Assembly: GCA_950295325.1 (NCBI GenBank)
Contig: OX485805.1
Coordinates: forward strand, 34,583,501 to 34,647,500
Direction: 5' to 3'
Source of the DNA: Polytrichum commune
Lineage: Eukaryota > Streptophyta > Polytrichopsida > Polytrichales > Polytrichaceae
DNA length: 64,000 nucleotides
Shown here: positions 1-10,634 of the stretch, piece by piece
Layout: every line of letters begins with the position of its first letter
How positions within the stretch are numbered: the stretch's first letter is position 1
Position numbers and translations under genes: made by a program
Notes under the pieces: generated by a model
The model's input: only the letters and a program-made list of their open reading frames with translations
Database searches by the model: none
Told to the model about the DNA's origin: nothing

Positions 1-18
1 TTACTTGTTTTCATTTGT

Positions 19-61
19 ATGTGTGTGTGTGTTTTCTCTTTCTATTCTATTCTATTCTATT
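19..61. repeat. Two adjacent microsatellites, (TG)n then (TTCTA)n
   Basis: A short TG run is followed within ten bases by about four copies of the pentamer TCTAT. These are simple-sequence repeats with no coding content. Confidence 0.85.
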
Positions 62-499
62 AAATAAAAAGACTCCTTGCTCATTTAACGGCCGTGTAGC
101 GTCTCCCAATGTTGAAATCAATTCAAGGGCGGTGGGTCGGGTGACAAGTACCTTCACCTTGTTGGAAGCACACTTCAAGTACTTTTATATTATGGGCACC
201 TTCTTCATGAATATTGTAGTTGGATTCCTCTAGGTGAAGCATCTCTCTTGGTTGACTTTGAACATAGAAAGTCAATGTCATTTCAACACATCTTTTACTT
301 CGAAAACCACCTTAAAGTAGGTGTTCGTATACTTGCTACGTTGAATCAACATTGATAATTAGAACGTCTTCAAGTGATTGTGTTTGTGAAAAAAAGTTGA
401 AATAAAACAAAGAGAACGACTTCAATATCTTGTGATGGGTATATGTCTTATGATGGATAATTTTCTTACACTAAAGTATTTTTGACACCAATGTCATTG
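62..499. other. Unassigned AT-rich stretch
   Basis: No coding frame of note, no terminal inverted repeat and no copy elsewhere in the window that I could recognise. Confidence 0.5.
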
Positions 500-714
500 C
501 ACCATTTATGGTATTAAATGTCACTTGCTTTTTGGAGCTACTTAGTGCTATAAGTTTTCACTAAGAATGTGAGATTTAACCATGTAAAGCCACTTATGTT
601 TTTGCAATGTCCCAACAATCTATTTAAGCATTGCTAGTACAAAAATTCCTATAACAAGAAGTTATAACCTTGCATATTTTAAATAGTAAGTGACACTTTA
701 TTCCATAAACAATA
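500..714. mobile_element. Degenerate Stowaway-like MITE, CACTAAAT family
   Basis: The outer bases are diverged from the CACTAAAT terminal motif. The subterminal pattern is shared with the better copies at 2779 and 35215: a TGTCACTT motif, then GGAGCTAC, then on the far side the inverted AAGTGACAC. The interior also keeps the GTCC[CA]AACAA motif seen in those copies. It is an old, non-coding member of the family and its ends are uncertain by a few bases. Confidence 0.55.
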
Positions 715-2778
715 TAGTCCAATAGTGTCAGTTACCTCGTTCTAAATTCAAAATATAGGTTACACTAGTTGCCAATGAACTTCCGATTAGTGTGACAAAG
801 AAGTTAAAGTAAACCGAGAATAAGAGTGACTATAGAGTTATTGGATTTCGTGTGTCTCTTAGCCAATGTAGATCTTGTCACAAATATTGACTCTGATGTT
901 AATAATTTAATTCATATTAGTACATTACATATATTGGGCATATATTGAGATTTTCCTTTGTTTTTACTATAGAATTAGATCATTCTAAAATTTTAAATGT
1001 TATTGGAATGTAATACTTTAAAATTTTAGTATATGCATGTAGAGGTCTCCCACACTGGTGGATAACTCTCACATTTCCATCTCAAATTTCCAATCTAAAA
1101 AGTTGCTAATGTTGACAAGTAGTGGATGTGCCATTTATGTAACTGTAGAAATTTTATTGTAACCCTTCACAAATAGTATACCCAACATTAAATACCATAT
1201 AAAATTGGTCTATTTCAATCAATGTGGCATTTCATTTGCAATGTATTTGGATTGGAGGGTTGTTTATTGACCATAATACTTTCAACTTCAGGATGCAAAC
1301 TGGGTCGACTAGGGTTGTTTTCGGTGGCAACCATTTAGGGTCTAACATGTCCTAATTGCTATCTATTTTTCATACTCCATCTTCTTCTTCAATGCATTGA
1401 TGTGCTATGAAAACAACACTTTGATAATGAGAAGTTAGTTGATGAGTATTGTAACCTATTTGTTTGCCATGCCTTGTGGAATAGTGAAGACTTCTCCAAA
1501 TGATTACCTCCACTCTCATAAGCAGTTAACACGTATTTATTGATCATCCAATGAGTCAACAATGCCAATAGTCTTTTCACTAGGAGAAGTTGAAAGAGCT
1601 TGGCAAAGAAGGAACAACAATAAAAGGATTACCCTCTAATTCAACCATCATAAAAACCGTGAAATAGGATGTAGCCCATTTGTTGTTGTTGTTATATATA
1701 AATCAAATTAAAATGAAATAGACTTCTTGAATTGGACCACTCCAATTAGATTGGTTTTGTGGTCTATTTGGATTGAACAATTTCATTTGTTACATTACAT
1801 TAGTCAAGAACACAACAAAGTTGGGTAGGCCTAGCTATCAAAGCTAGATATTGTGGTATTAATTGCAATTTTACTTGGAATGGGCCAAAATGTCAACCTA
1901 TGCTTGACATGGATGTGCACAAAATTTGACTGGCTTGGTATATACCCAGTCTTTAGGGCGCACAAAGGTGACTACATCTCGGGTTGCTATATCTCCAACT
2001 GGGATGTGGGCCAAGGCACCAACATTGCAAGTGACTGGAAGCAACCCTTCACAAGGATACTCTCCTCTTCCATGCAGAGGGAATTTGCTGCAATAGTGAA
2101 TGAGGATGTTGTGCTATGACTTTGCCTCTCAATTTATGGTCAAGGAAGCCTTGGACCCTACTAACTAATACTATATAGGCAACCCCTACAATGAAAATGC
2201 CTCCATTTGTTGGCATCCGAGGAGGATGGCACCATTTAATACATAAAAATTGAAGAACACATCATAATCAAATTATTAACAAGGATGTGACCCAAAAAAA
2301 ATTGAAGACCTTCCAAAATTTGAGAAGTTCAAAATGGAATTTATCCCTGGAAAGATAAGCTGGCTAGATTTACCTAAGGTATGAAGCACTATTTTGTCGT
2401 TAAGGTCTAATCATTTTTTAAACATAAATAAGATGTATCCTACATTGGTGAAAGTGTAGTTTTTGAACGTTCCCTTGGTTAAGCAACTTTTGCCCAAGCT
2501 CCCCATGGCTCCATACAAGGCCTCTTGTAAATAGAGTTAATTGTAAAGTACGGGGATCAATTGGTGCCGAATTGCACTAATGGTCCCTTGTTTGAGTGTA
2601 ACGGAAAGTCTTGGAAGGCTATTTTAATGCATCTGACTCCTTTTAGTCTCCAAGAATACTATGTACATGTTCATTATGTTGATCGCAAGCTCAATGCATG
2701 ACAATATCATATGCATGGTCGTTGTGATGTTTCTTTTGTCCAATGTTTCCATGTTGTTTGCTTCATGTAGAGATACTA
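715..2778. other. Unassigned stretch with an 88-codon open frame
   Basis: Mostly AT-rich sequence without recognisable repeats. A plus-strand frame at 1853-2119 (88 codons) lies in a segment of more balanced composition (about 1850-2220) and reads plausibly, with several Trp, Cys and Gly residues. I recognise no domain, and it has no partner frame, promoter or splice context that I can defend. It could be a decayed gene or transposon fragment. Confidence 0.4.
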
Positions 2779-2998
2779 CACCAAATATGATAATTTAATA
2801 TCACTAACTATTTGGTTTTACACATTTCCTATATCGTTTTACTATTAATGTAAATTTTTACCAAGTAAAGATGTTCATGTTCTATAATGTCCAAACAACC
2901 AATTCGAGCTTTGTTGGAACAAAAATGAGATGTACAATATACAATTAACACATTGTATAGTTCCAAGTAGTAAGTGACACTAAATATCATATTTATTG
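2779..2998. mobile_element. Stowaway-like MITE, CACTAAAT family, 220 bp
   Basis: The left end begins CACCAAATATGATAA, and the right end is the inverse (ACTAAATATCATATTTATTG). TA lies immediately outside both ends, as expected for a Tc1/mariner-type target duplication. The interior, including ACCAAGTA, GTTC/GATGTT and TAATGTCCAAACAACCAA, matches the copy at 35215 closely. There is no coding capacity. The classification rests on the TA duplication and small size. Confidence 0.8.
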
Positions 2999-3290
2999 TA
3001 GCTTGGATTGGTGCCTCCCGGTCCATTGCCCGATGCATATGAATCAATGTCCCCTCACCATGGTAACACCACTTTCGCGTGATCCCCTCCTCTTTCCATA
3101 ATAATGAGGGCAAGGACCTCACCGCCATGATGTCCACTCGTATGTCTAGCTTTGATCCATGCCCTCCCGTTTTATTGCGCCCATGCATAGGAATTAATGT
3201 CTTGAGCGACCTTGTACCATCATGTGCAATGCGGTTTCTTGCACAAATGGTTTGCCTATTTATCCATGCAAAACAGCTTGGTTAAACCTT
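2999..3290. repeat. Dispersed repeat R8, two fragments
   Basis: The motif around TGCATATGAAT[CT]AAT with an upstream CCATTGC occurs at about 3020 and again, altered, at about 3178. Related copies lie near 36988, near 37700 and, inverted, near 53825. The flanking GCTTGGA is shared with 36988 and 37700. The nature of the parent element is unknown. Confidence 0.45.
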
Positions 3291-3426
3291 GTCACAAATT
3301 TAGTTTAATCATCCGTATAGCAACAATGATTAATGTATATATTATTGTGGTAATAAATATTTAAAAATAGTGTGACACCTAATTTAGTGTGGGAAACCTA
3401 ATTCCACGTATCAATATAGTTCAAAA

Positions 3427-3600
3427 ATGCCCCCACCCCCCACCTTCCCTAGGTCCTAGACCCCTAGAAACTATAGACTCCTACCCCATACCCCATACCC
3501 CACCCCACCGCCCCTATTCTTAGAGCTGACAAGTTCGGTAACCCCCTCGGCAAAGTCTCCCCCCTTGAGCCAACATGTGGAGATGCCCGGCTTTCTCCCA
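3427..3600. repeat. C-rich low-complexity tract with (CCCCATA) units
   Basis: The plus strand is strongly C-rich here, with runs such as CCCCCACCCCCC and about three tandem copies of CCCCATA at 3484-3505. It is not a canonical plant telomere repeat (CCCTAAA), so I call it only low complexity. Confidence 0.7.
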
Positions 3601-5031
3601 CACTATTTTTCTTATATTGAAAGCAGAGTTCGGGAAGTTTTTGAAGCCTGAGTGGCTAATTGCCGGTAGTTGCTACGAAGGGTCGGATTTTTTCCAATTT
3701 ACATCGGCAACAGCCGGTCTTTTGTAAAATCAATCGGCCAATTGCCTATATTTTCATAGGCCAATATCCAATTAAATGGAATTCATATCGGCACTAATTG
3801 TTTAAAAAATGTATGAAAAGTTATTAGAAATCATTTCTTAGTACAAAATCTTGAATAAGTGAAAAGAAAGATATGTTCAAAACTTTAAATTTGAAGAGTT
3901 AATATCCTTGGTAGGAATTGAACCTAGCAATGCCTTCACCGCTTGAAGGTCAAGGGTCCCCCAATTCTTCATAGAAGCAATTGGATTTGGTCATGGAAAG
4001 GTTGCATAATTCAAAAAGTTTAAGGTTTAGGGTACTTCCTCAAGTGCATCAGCAGATGCCCCAGACAAATAGCGCTCTGGATTGCTATACAAAATAGCGA
4101 AACCTCATGATGAATTTTTCCAGTTACATGGAAGGAGTGTTCTTTTGCGCCATTTGAATCTTGTATCAGATTCCTATTAGTTCACTATCGTTGACATTTG
4201 TGACTTGCCTGAAGTGTTTCTTACAAATCGACTTGCTATAGTTTTCCCTGCTGTTAGGTGAGCTTAATGTCTTGAAATTTTGAATGTATGCTCACTATGC
4301 TTTTCTTATATGAAACGCAAGTGTGAAAGACCCAAATATCAGGAGGGTAGTAACCACCCAACTAAGACAGTGGTACCATGCGTATCAGGTAGCTAACTCA
4401 CATATTAGTATCAATGAATTGTTTTATCTCAACTTTTCGTGCCGTTCCTGTGTTGAGTCATGATTATGTACCACTGGTTTCGACAATGAGAATAGGTTCA
4501 TGTTTTACAGTATCAAGAGCATGTCATTCCTCGCGGTATAACCTACCTCAGTGGTATGCTCATTTTCAATATCATGGCTTTTAGCCTACTATATTAGGTG
4601 TTTGTGAGAGTGTGATCGCAACAAGAGTGTGATTGCAATAAGAGATCAAGCTGAAAAGCGGAAAACAATTGAGGCAATTAGGCAGACACATGAATTACCA
4701 TATGTGGTGCACAATTAGAATGCAGATTTATGATCAAGAGTGATGAGAAGGTTCTTTAGGAGGTCTCCACTTTGCACAAGGTGCGTAGCACGACGAGGAG
4801 CAAGTGACGAGATCCAACGCGATGCGAGCAGGTGAACGAGTGAACATATCTGATACTCTGATGCAATTTTGTGAGCAGAAGGTTGTGCAGGGAGTCCACT
4901 CTTCACGCTAAATAGGACGAGCAAAATGTGAAGGTCAGAAGCTGGGGAGCAGTTGGAGCACTATGGCGAAGGACAAAGGCGGAGGCGCGGAGCACTATGC
5001 AGATTGCGGAGGACGGAGGCGGAGCACTCTA
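3601..5031. other. Unassigned stretch of mixed composition, exon-like pair inside
   Basis: The segment includes TCGGC/GCCGA-rich sequence at 3655-3790. The phrase TGGCTAATTGCCGG there recurs at about 5563. The segment also holds the candidate exon pair at 4310-4584. From about 4770 the sequence becomes GC- and purine-rich, with GCGGAGGACGG-like phrases, up to the insertion at 5041. I cannot assign a gene or element to the stretch as a whole. Confidence 0.4.
4310..4584 (+). other. Exon-like pair: 50-codon frame across a GT-AG intron
   Basis: An ATG at 4310 opens a frame to 4388, where CAG meets GTAGCT (donor-like). A pyrimidine-leaning stretch ending TTTTACAG (4503-4510) is acceptor-like. Joining the two keeps the frame open to a TAG at 4582-4584, giving about 50 residues, Arg/Lys/Cys-rich at the start and Tyr/His/Trp-rich at the end. 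The putative intron is 122 nt. The product resembles nothing I know. Such a pairing can arise by chance, and I see no promoter or upstream exon, so this is only a candidate host-gene or captured-gene fragment. Confidence 0.2.
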
Positions 5032-5040
5032 CGGAGCAGC

Positions 5041-5366
5041 GGGGGGGGCAGTGTGTTAAAAAATTAAGGATATAGGTGCGAACAACCACTATTTTATAGG
5101 GGGTATTACTTTTCTTTTTTTCCACATGCTATCATTATGTAAATTTCTACTTTGGGTTAATAGAAAAAAGGCTTGCATTACTTATAATTCCAAATTACCT
5201 ATTATTCCATACCCTATAGTACTTTAAAGATGTCCAGTGTCATTTTTGATACCCTATACTACTTTTAAGTCCATTTATAATTTTTTGCCCCCATGTTTTA
5301 AAAATACCCTATCATTTGTTCGCACGTATATTGCTACTCCAACCAATGACTCCCCCCCCCCTCGAG
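5041..5366 (+). mobile_element. G-tract-capped miniature element, copy 1
   Basis: It is a 326-bp non-coding element. The left end starts with eight G followed by CAGTGTG. The right end is a C run followed by CTCGAG. Both sides carry a perfect 9-bp direct repeat, CGGAGCAGC (5032-5040 and 5367-5375). An inner inverted motif, TATAnGTGCGAACAA, lies just inside both ends. Copy 2 (9206-9547) is the same sequence in opposite orientation with only scattered differences, so the insertions look fairly recent. An 8-9 bp duplication fits hAT or Mutator-type transposition. I do not recognise the family. The insertion splits a GC-rich segment; with the element and one repeat removed, GCGGAGCA-like phrases join smoothly. 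Confidence 0.85.
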
Positions 5367-5375
5367 CGGAGCAGC

Positions 5376-5776
5376 GGAGGATGGAGGCACCGCCGCGGAG
5401 CAAGTTGCCGTTCATCTTCAAAGCCCTGACTTGCATCCCTCGATACCTGCGTGCACTCAGATTCCCATGCTCATGACCCGGAGGGTATCGGTTACCATTT
5501 CCCGGGTATCGGCCAGTATTTGAATACTTCTTCCAGCTAAAATCCAATAACTCACAAGAAGAATTGGCTAATTGCCGGAGGATTGAAATTATAGTCGGAT
5601 TGCCATCCAATGGTTGGAAATTTGGACAGGCCATGAGGGGAAATCCATCGGCTGATAATGAACTAGCCGTCGGTTTTCCCCGACCATTGGCGGCAATGGA
5701 TCCCATGGTGGATGGGGTGGCTTGTCAAGAAGGCATGAGTGCTTGAATGGATAGAGAGGTTCACACATTGTGTGGC
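5376..5776. other. GC-rich unassigned segment
   Basis: Composition is clearly more GC-rich than its surroundings, with several CGGCC/GGCCG and TCGG motifs. A minus-strand frame reads openly from 5706 into the inserted element, but its predicted protein is low in recognisable features. The segment may once have been continuous with 4770-5031. No function can be assigned. Confidence 0.4.
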
Positions 5777-5779
5777 TTA

Positions 5780-6278
5780 GGGCCACTTCACACATGAGCC
5801 AAGAGCCGTGACCATGAAATTGTGAGAGCCCAAAAGAAAGTGTCCAAAGGCTGTCCCAACACACCTCCAAAATTCATGTCGTGTGGTCACGGACCCTCAA
5901 GTGTAGTGTGAAGTCATATGTGATCGGTCCCTCAACCAAATGCTATTTCACTGAATTTCTATTCATGCAAGTCCTCACGCACGATAAAATAGAATAAACC
6001 AACGGTTGTGAGCGTTCGGAGTGCCACGGTCTCCCGGTTTTGTGTTAGGCCTACCTCCAAAGATGGTTTTTGAAAATAGTCCAAGTGACCATGAAACATG
6101 ATCCATTCGATGCCATGTAGGAATCCATGTAGACATTACATGCATCTTGCATTCACTTACTCCGTCGGTCCCTCAAGCGTAGTGTGAAGTGAACTTGGAT
6201 TGGCTCCGCCTTTTCCACCAATGAGAGTGCTTGAAGTGTAATGGTCACGGGCTCTTGGTCTCGTGTGTGAAGTGGCCC
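5780..6278 (+). mobile_element. Tourist-like MITE, family T1, copy 1 (499 bp)
   Basis: The ends are GGGCCACTTCACACATGAG and its inverse (CTCGTGTGTGAAGTGGCCC). TTA flanks both sides (5777-5779 and 6279-6281), the classic PIF/Harbinger target duplication. Near the ends lie CACGGNCTCTTGG-type motifs in inverted order. Non-coding. Three more members lie at 36366, 46004 and 55152. Mobilisation would need a Harbinger transposase supplied from elsewhere. Confidence 0.9.
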
Positions 6279-6281
6279 TTA

Positions 6282-8189
6282 TATCCACAAGGAGGAAGTT
6301 GTGCACGGTTTGAAGAGCAATGTGGCTTGGAGTTAGACTAATTCTCGTGCTTTGTGGGAAGCCGGAATGGTGAGACTCAAGTGTGTTGTAAAGCGGGCGG
6401 TAGCATATTAGAAGAGAATATGTGGTGTGTTTACATTAGCTTGGTGCAAGAATTTGAGCAATGGTGCAAGTATTTTGCAAAGTGAAGGTTGGATAATGCA
6501 CTAAGCTAATAATCGCAAACTTATGCTGGCCATAAAGAACTAAGTGGCCGATAGTTAATGGAAACATTTAAGAGGTTATTGTTTTATGGCTTAGAGCATG
6601 ACATGATTATGAAATGTGTTCAAAGGATAGGTGTGCCACAATGCGAATGAGCAACATGGGCAAGGAGATTGGTAACTTACACAAAAGCGTTGAAGTTGGG
6701 AAAGGAAATTATATTTGCATGGCAATAAATTCAAATACCTCATCACTGTAGCCATACTCTCTCTCTCTCATCATTGTAGCCATGACCTTTCTAATCACAC
6801 GAAATGGGTCCACATGTGTCGGGCGTCTAGTGTGTGTCAACATACTCTCAAACCCACCCTCATTGTCTCTAACCTTCCAAAGAAGTTGTTGTCCTACCTT
6901 GGTGGTTTGAAGCCGCAAAGTCAAGACTCAAAATAAGAGCTTCAAGATCACTACAATCTTCATGCAACTTCCACTTGCATTACATCTTGACAAAAGAAAG
7001 GAGATGCATGCAAATAAAGTTAATGCTTTCGTTCCACATTGATTGAGCCGATCGTGATCTGCGCAAGTTGAGTTGAAGAAGGAAGTGCTTGTCCACAATG
7101 AAGCTCCTTCATAATCCGTCTCATATTCCCCAAAGCTTAAAAACAAAAAAACAAAACAAAATATGAAGAGAAAAACAACCAAATTCATGGGCAAGGCACT
7201 TACCCAATTTGTTGTTCAACAAGTTGGTATGGTGTGGATGTAAGTGTCCATAGTAGGCAAAGTAATAAATAAAATTTGTAACCGATCTAGTATTCCTCAA
7301 GTCTAAAAATTCAACACAATGAGCAACTTAAACACAACATATGCTACATTGTTGAAACAAAGTGCAAGCTAGGGAGATTGTGTGCAAACCCAAAGCCCCG
7401 CTCACGCAAATTAATCGCCATATTGGCGGTGAGCAATTACCTCCAAGGCACAATCAAAAGCTCGACCAAGAATGCATGCATATCCTTGGTATTGGCTTGC
7501 TAGACCAATCCATGATGTTGGCCCTACTCAATGAACCTTAATGACTTTGGGTATGTACACATCTAATTGAAACATCATGCCTTGCACTGAAGGCTAGGTG
7601 TTGAGGGTTGGGGGGGGGGGGTTTATTGCATGTGTGAATTAACCCATTATTGTAATATTGTTGGATGTCCATTGAGTGGACCCGGGCTCTTGGGTAACAT
7701 CAAGTGTAATTGTTGGCTTGGACCCGATGGCCATAGTTTTTATGAAATGAGGCCCATGGTTTTATTTTTATTGAAACATTTAGTTACTTTATTTTAAATC
7801 AATGTCGGAATCAACATCCACAACCATACCCTTGATGAAACGTTCAACATTTGTTTTGGAGAATCTTCCACTCACTCACCCTAGTTTGGCACGCAAAGGA
7901 TAATTAGGAAGGAAATGCATCTAAAAATAAGAGGATTAGGCTATAAGTTTGAGAAAGGAAACTTTGTTTATGTCGTCCATCTTCAACTAGCAGCAAACTT
8001 GCCAAATATCATTCACATGTGTGTGTGTGTCCAAATATGAGGAATGACCACAAAAGGCCCAAATACCTCACCACTACAAATCACCGTTCATATGACTTCG
8101 TTGAGTTTATGAAACACCCAAGTACTTTTCGACTTATATGTTGTTTCATGTTAGTCTAACAAGGCATAGTCAAATATGACGTAGTTTTA
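6282..8189. other. Unassigned stretch
   Basis: About 1.9 kb with no domain-bearing frame and no element ends that I could match. It contains a 12-G run at 7610-7621. Confidence 0.5.
7610..7621 (+). repeat. Poly-G run (12)
   Basis: An isolated homopolymer run, one of many in the window. I found no paired run that would make it an end of the G-tract-capped element. Confidence 0.9.
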
Positions 8190-8194
8190 AAAAC

Positions 8195-8700
8195 ATGGTG
8201 TGCATTAGACTATGCCCGAGGTACCTCCCAAGTAGCTTATGTACATTAGCCTATCAATAGTCAAATAAACCAAGGTACATTAGACTACATCTAGTCATAA
8301 GTATCATAATACATGGGACTAAAGGCAGTCAAGTAATATACTTACATTATACTTTGGGTAGTCAATAAGCACACATAGAGTAGACTATGGATGGTCAAAT
8401 AAACTACCATGATCATAAATCTCGACCATGCATGAGACATAATAGACTACTCCTAGTCAATAAAATATAGCTTAGTGTGGTGTTATTGACTATATTCACT
8501 AAGTAAAATGAACCATTTCATAGGATAAATTAGTCAAATAAACATAATGTCATTGACTTTATTGACCGTGATGATTCTACCAATCAATCGATCATCATCG
8601 TCACGAAAACATTGTGGTACCCTTAGTGGATAAAACCACATATTAGGGTTTATTAGTCAAAACGAACATGGCTTATATGGTCAATTGACTATCATTCTTG
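8195..8700. repeat. Array of GACTA/TAGTC mini-palindromes
   Basis: The pattern TAGACTA, about six bases, TAGTCAA(A)TAAA recurs roughly every 30-60 bp: near 8205, 8246, 8288, 8318, 8355, 8381, 8440, 8487, 8528, 8646 and 8681. Many units can fold as short hairpins, because GACTA and TAGTC are inverse. The units are diverged, so the array is either old or a cluster of short binding-site-like motifs, such as a subterminal region of a transposon. No protein is encoded. Confidence 0.6.
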
Positions 8701-8925
8701 TAGGAATGGCCTAATCATATTCTATTAAGACAACCTAAATAGAGAATATGTAGTGCATAACAAATATACATGAGCCTGGGTATAATTGATTACTTTTTTG
8801 TCTACTTGGAGTTAAAAAAACATCAACGTCAACATCAAAGCATCTTGTAGTAGGAAAAAATTACTCTAGGTTCTTTTTTGCATTGACTAATAAAAAGGTG
8901 GCATGATGTGTCTTTTAGAACATTG

Positions 8926-8929
<4 letters not shown>

Positions 8930-8994
<65 letters not shown>
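8930..8994 (+). repeat. (GA)n microsatellite, about 32 units
   Basis: An uninterrupted GA dinucleotide run. The octamer TTGAAACA occurs directly on both flanks, so the run may have expanded within a short duplicated segment. Confidence 0.97.
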
Positions 8995-8997
<3 letters not shown>

Positions 8998-9205
8998 AAA
9001 CACATTTATGAGATTGTGATTAGTCTCCATCATAGTCAATTAAACCTACAACATAAGGCTAGGTAGACAGAAAGTAGGTATGTGGACCTCTACTATATAC
9101 ATAGCCATGACAATCTACAATGAGTTTCCCACTCTCTCACAAAATGCCGGTTAATTCACCATGAAGAACTAGAGCATCTTTTATCCACAAAATTGGTGCA
9201 AATTC

Positions 9206-9547
9206 CTCGGGGGGGGGGTAAGTCATTGGTTGGAATAGCAATACACGTGCGAACAAATGATAGGGTATTTTTAAAAAATGGGGGCAAAAAATTATAATTG
9301 GACTTAAGAGTAATATAGGGTATCAAAAATGGCACTGGACATCTTTAAAGTACTATAGGCTATGAAATAATAGGTAATTTGGAATTATAAGTAAGGCAAG
9401 CCAATTTTCTATTAACCCAAAGTAGAAGTTTACATAATGATAGCATGTGATAAAAAGAAGAGAATTGAAAGTAATACCCCCCTATAAAATAGTGGTTGTT
9501 CGCACCTATATCCTTAACTTTTCAACACACTGCCCCCCCCCCCCGAG
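9206..9547 (-). mobile_element. G-tract-capped miniature element, copy 2
   Basis: It is a 342-bp copy of the element at 5041, in inverse orientation. It begins CTC plus ten G and ends with twelve C plus GAG. A perfect 8-bp direct repeat, GCAAATTC, flanks it (9198-9205 and 9548-9555). Compared with copy 1 it has short indels in the TTTTCTTTTT region and about 7% substitutions by eye. Non-coding; no transposase frame. Both ends carry the CTCG(A)GGGG cap here, whereas copy 1 lacks CTC on one end. Confidence 0.88.
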
Positions 9548-9555
9548 GCAAATTC

Positions 9556-9885
9556 AGAGTTCTTCATGCGTACTTGCAGAGGAATCCCCCAAGGTGTGGA
9601 TAATGCAACATTTTGTTTTTTACCCACACTTTGTGCACTGGAACACTAAACAACATTCTGGAATTTCATCTCCATTACATGTATCACTAAGAAAACTTGC
9701 AATTTCACTTTGAGCAACTATATCAAAATTGAGATCCATTACATCCACACTTGCACACTTCTTCCAATGCATACATCCATAAGCAAATCACGTGTTCGTT
9801 TCAAGGAAGAATGTTTTGAAGCACATATAGAAATAAAAATCAAATTGCACGAGCAAATACACATACACAAATTTGCCAAATAAGT
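9556..9885. other. Unassigned stretch
   Basis: Nothing recognisable between the G-capped element and the minisatellite. Confidence 0.5.
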
Positions 9886-10325
9886 CCTTTTGGTCTCAAA
9901 TTTGCCTTTGCACCCTCGATCCACTCAAGTGGATTCTTTTGAACTAAAATGCGTATTTTTTCTTTCAAACGTACTTTAACACCTTTGAATCACACCCTCT
10001 TCACCTCTAATATGCATTTACACCCTCAAACCATTCAAATCAAGCCTCTTACACCTTTTATGTGCATTTTACCCTCAATCACTCAAATCAAGTCCTCTTC
10101 AACTTAAATGTTCCCACAAACCTCCAAACAACTAAAATAGAGTAATTTTCAACTCAAATGTGCCTTTGCACACTCAAATAAAGCTTTCTTCAATTCTAAT
10201 GTGCCTTCCCATCCTCAAGGCACTCCAATTAGGTCTTCTTCAACTCATTTAAATCAGGCCATCTTTAACTCAAACGTATCTTTGCACCATCAAAACACTC
10301 AAACTATACCTTCTTCAAAGTCAAT
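9886..10325 (+). repeat. Degenerate minisatellite, unit about 50-60 bp
   Basis: About eight diverged units carry in order: CTTCAACTCAAATGTGC, TTTGCACCCTCAA, and CACTCAAATCAAG. Examples start near 9890, 9950, 10010, 10065, 10120, 10175, 10230 and 10265. It lies just upstream of the CACTA/TNP2 relic. CACTA elements are known for subterminal repeats, so the array might belong to the same element, but no CACTA terminus is visible to prove it. Confidence 0.65.
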
Positions 10326-10586
10326 TGCTTGGAGTAAGATGGTCACCTCCACACTTTGCCTTGGTCTTTATTGCAATATTCCTCTTTGGTTCACACAATG
10401 CGTATGGGATATGTCAACTTTTCCTTCTCACAAAGCATGTGGATTTATTCAAACCTTATTCGTTTTCATACCTTTAACAATCATCATCCTGTGACTATGA
10501 GCAACCTAATGCTCTACCTTCAACATATGTTGTGGAAGCTCAAAGCATAGATCAATTGCTATATTTGAATAATTAGAGAATGAGGT

Positions 10587-10600
10587 GGGGGGGGGGGGGG
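10587..10600 (+). repeat. Poly-G run (14)
   Basis: A homopolymer run just 5' of the TNP2 relic. It is followed by CAGGTTG, not by the CAGTGTG of the G-capped element. Confidence 0.9.
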
Positions 10601-10634
10601 CAGGTTGTAATTTCCATATGAGTTGAAGTTGTTG

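Noticed and set aside
3484-3510. (CCCCATA) units considered as telomeric repeat
   Set aside because: Only about three units and not a known telomere sequence. It is part of a C-rich low-complexity tract.
3900-3965. tRNA-like piece on the minus strand (GGTTCAATTCC, a B-box-like motif, plus a CCTTC/GAAGG stem)
   Set aside because: The T-stem is only 4 bp, the loop lacks T before the anticodon position and no acceptor stem can be formed. At best it is a SINE or pseudo-tRNA remnant.
5275-5706. 143-codon minus-strand open frame
   Set aside because: It runs into the inserted G-capped element, so its 3' part is transposon sequence. The rest has no recognisable motif.
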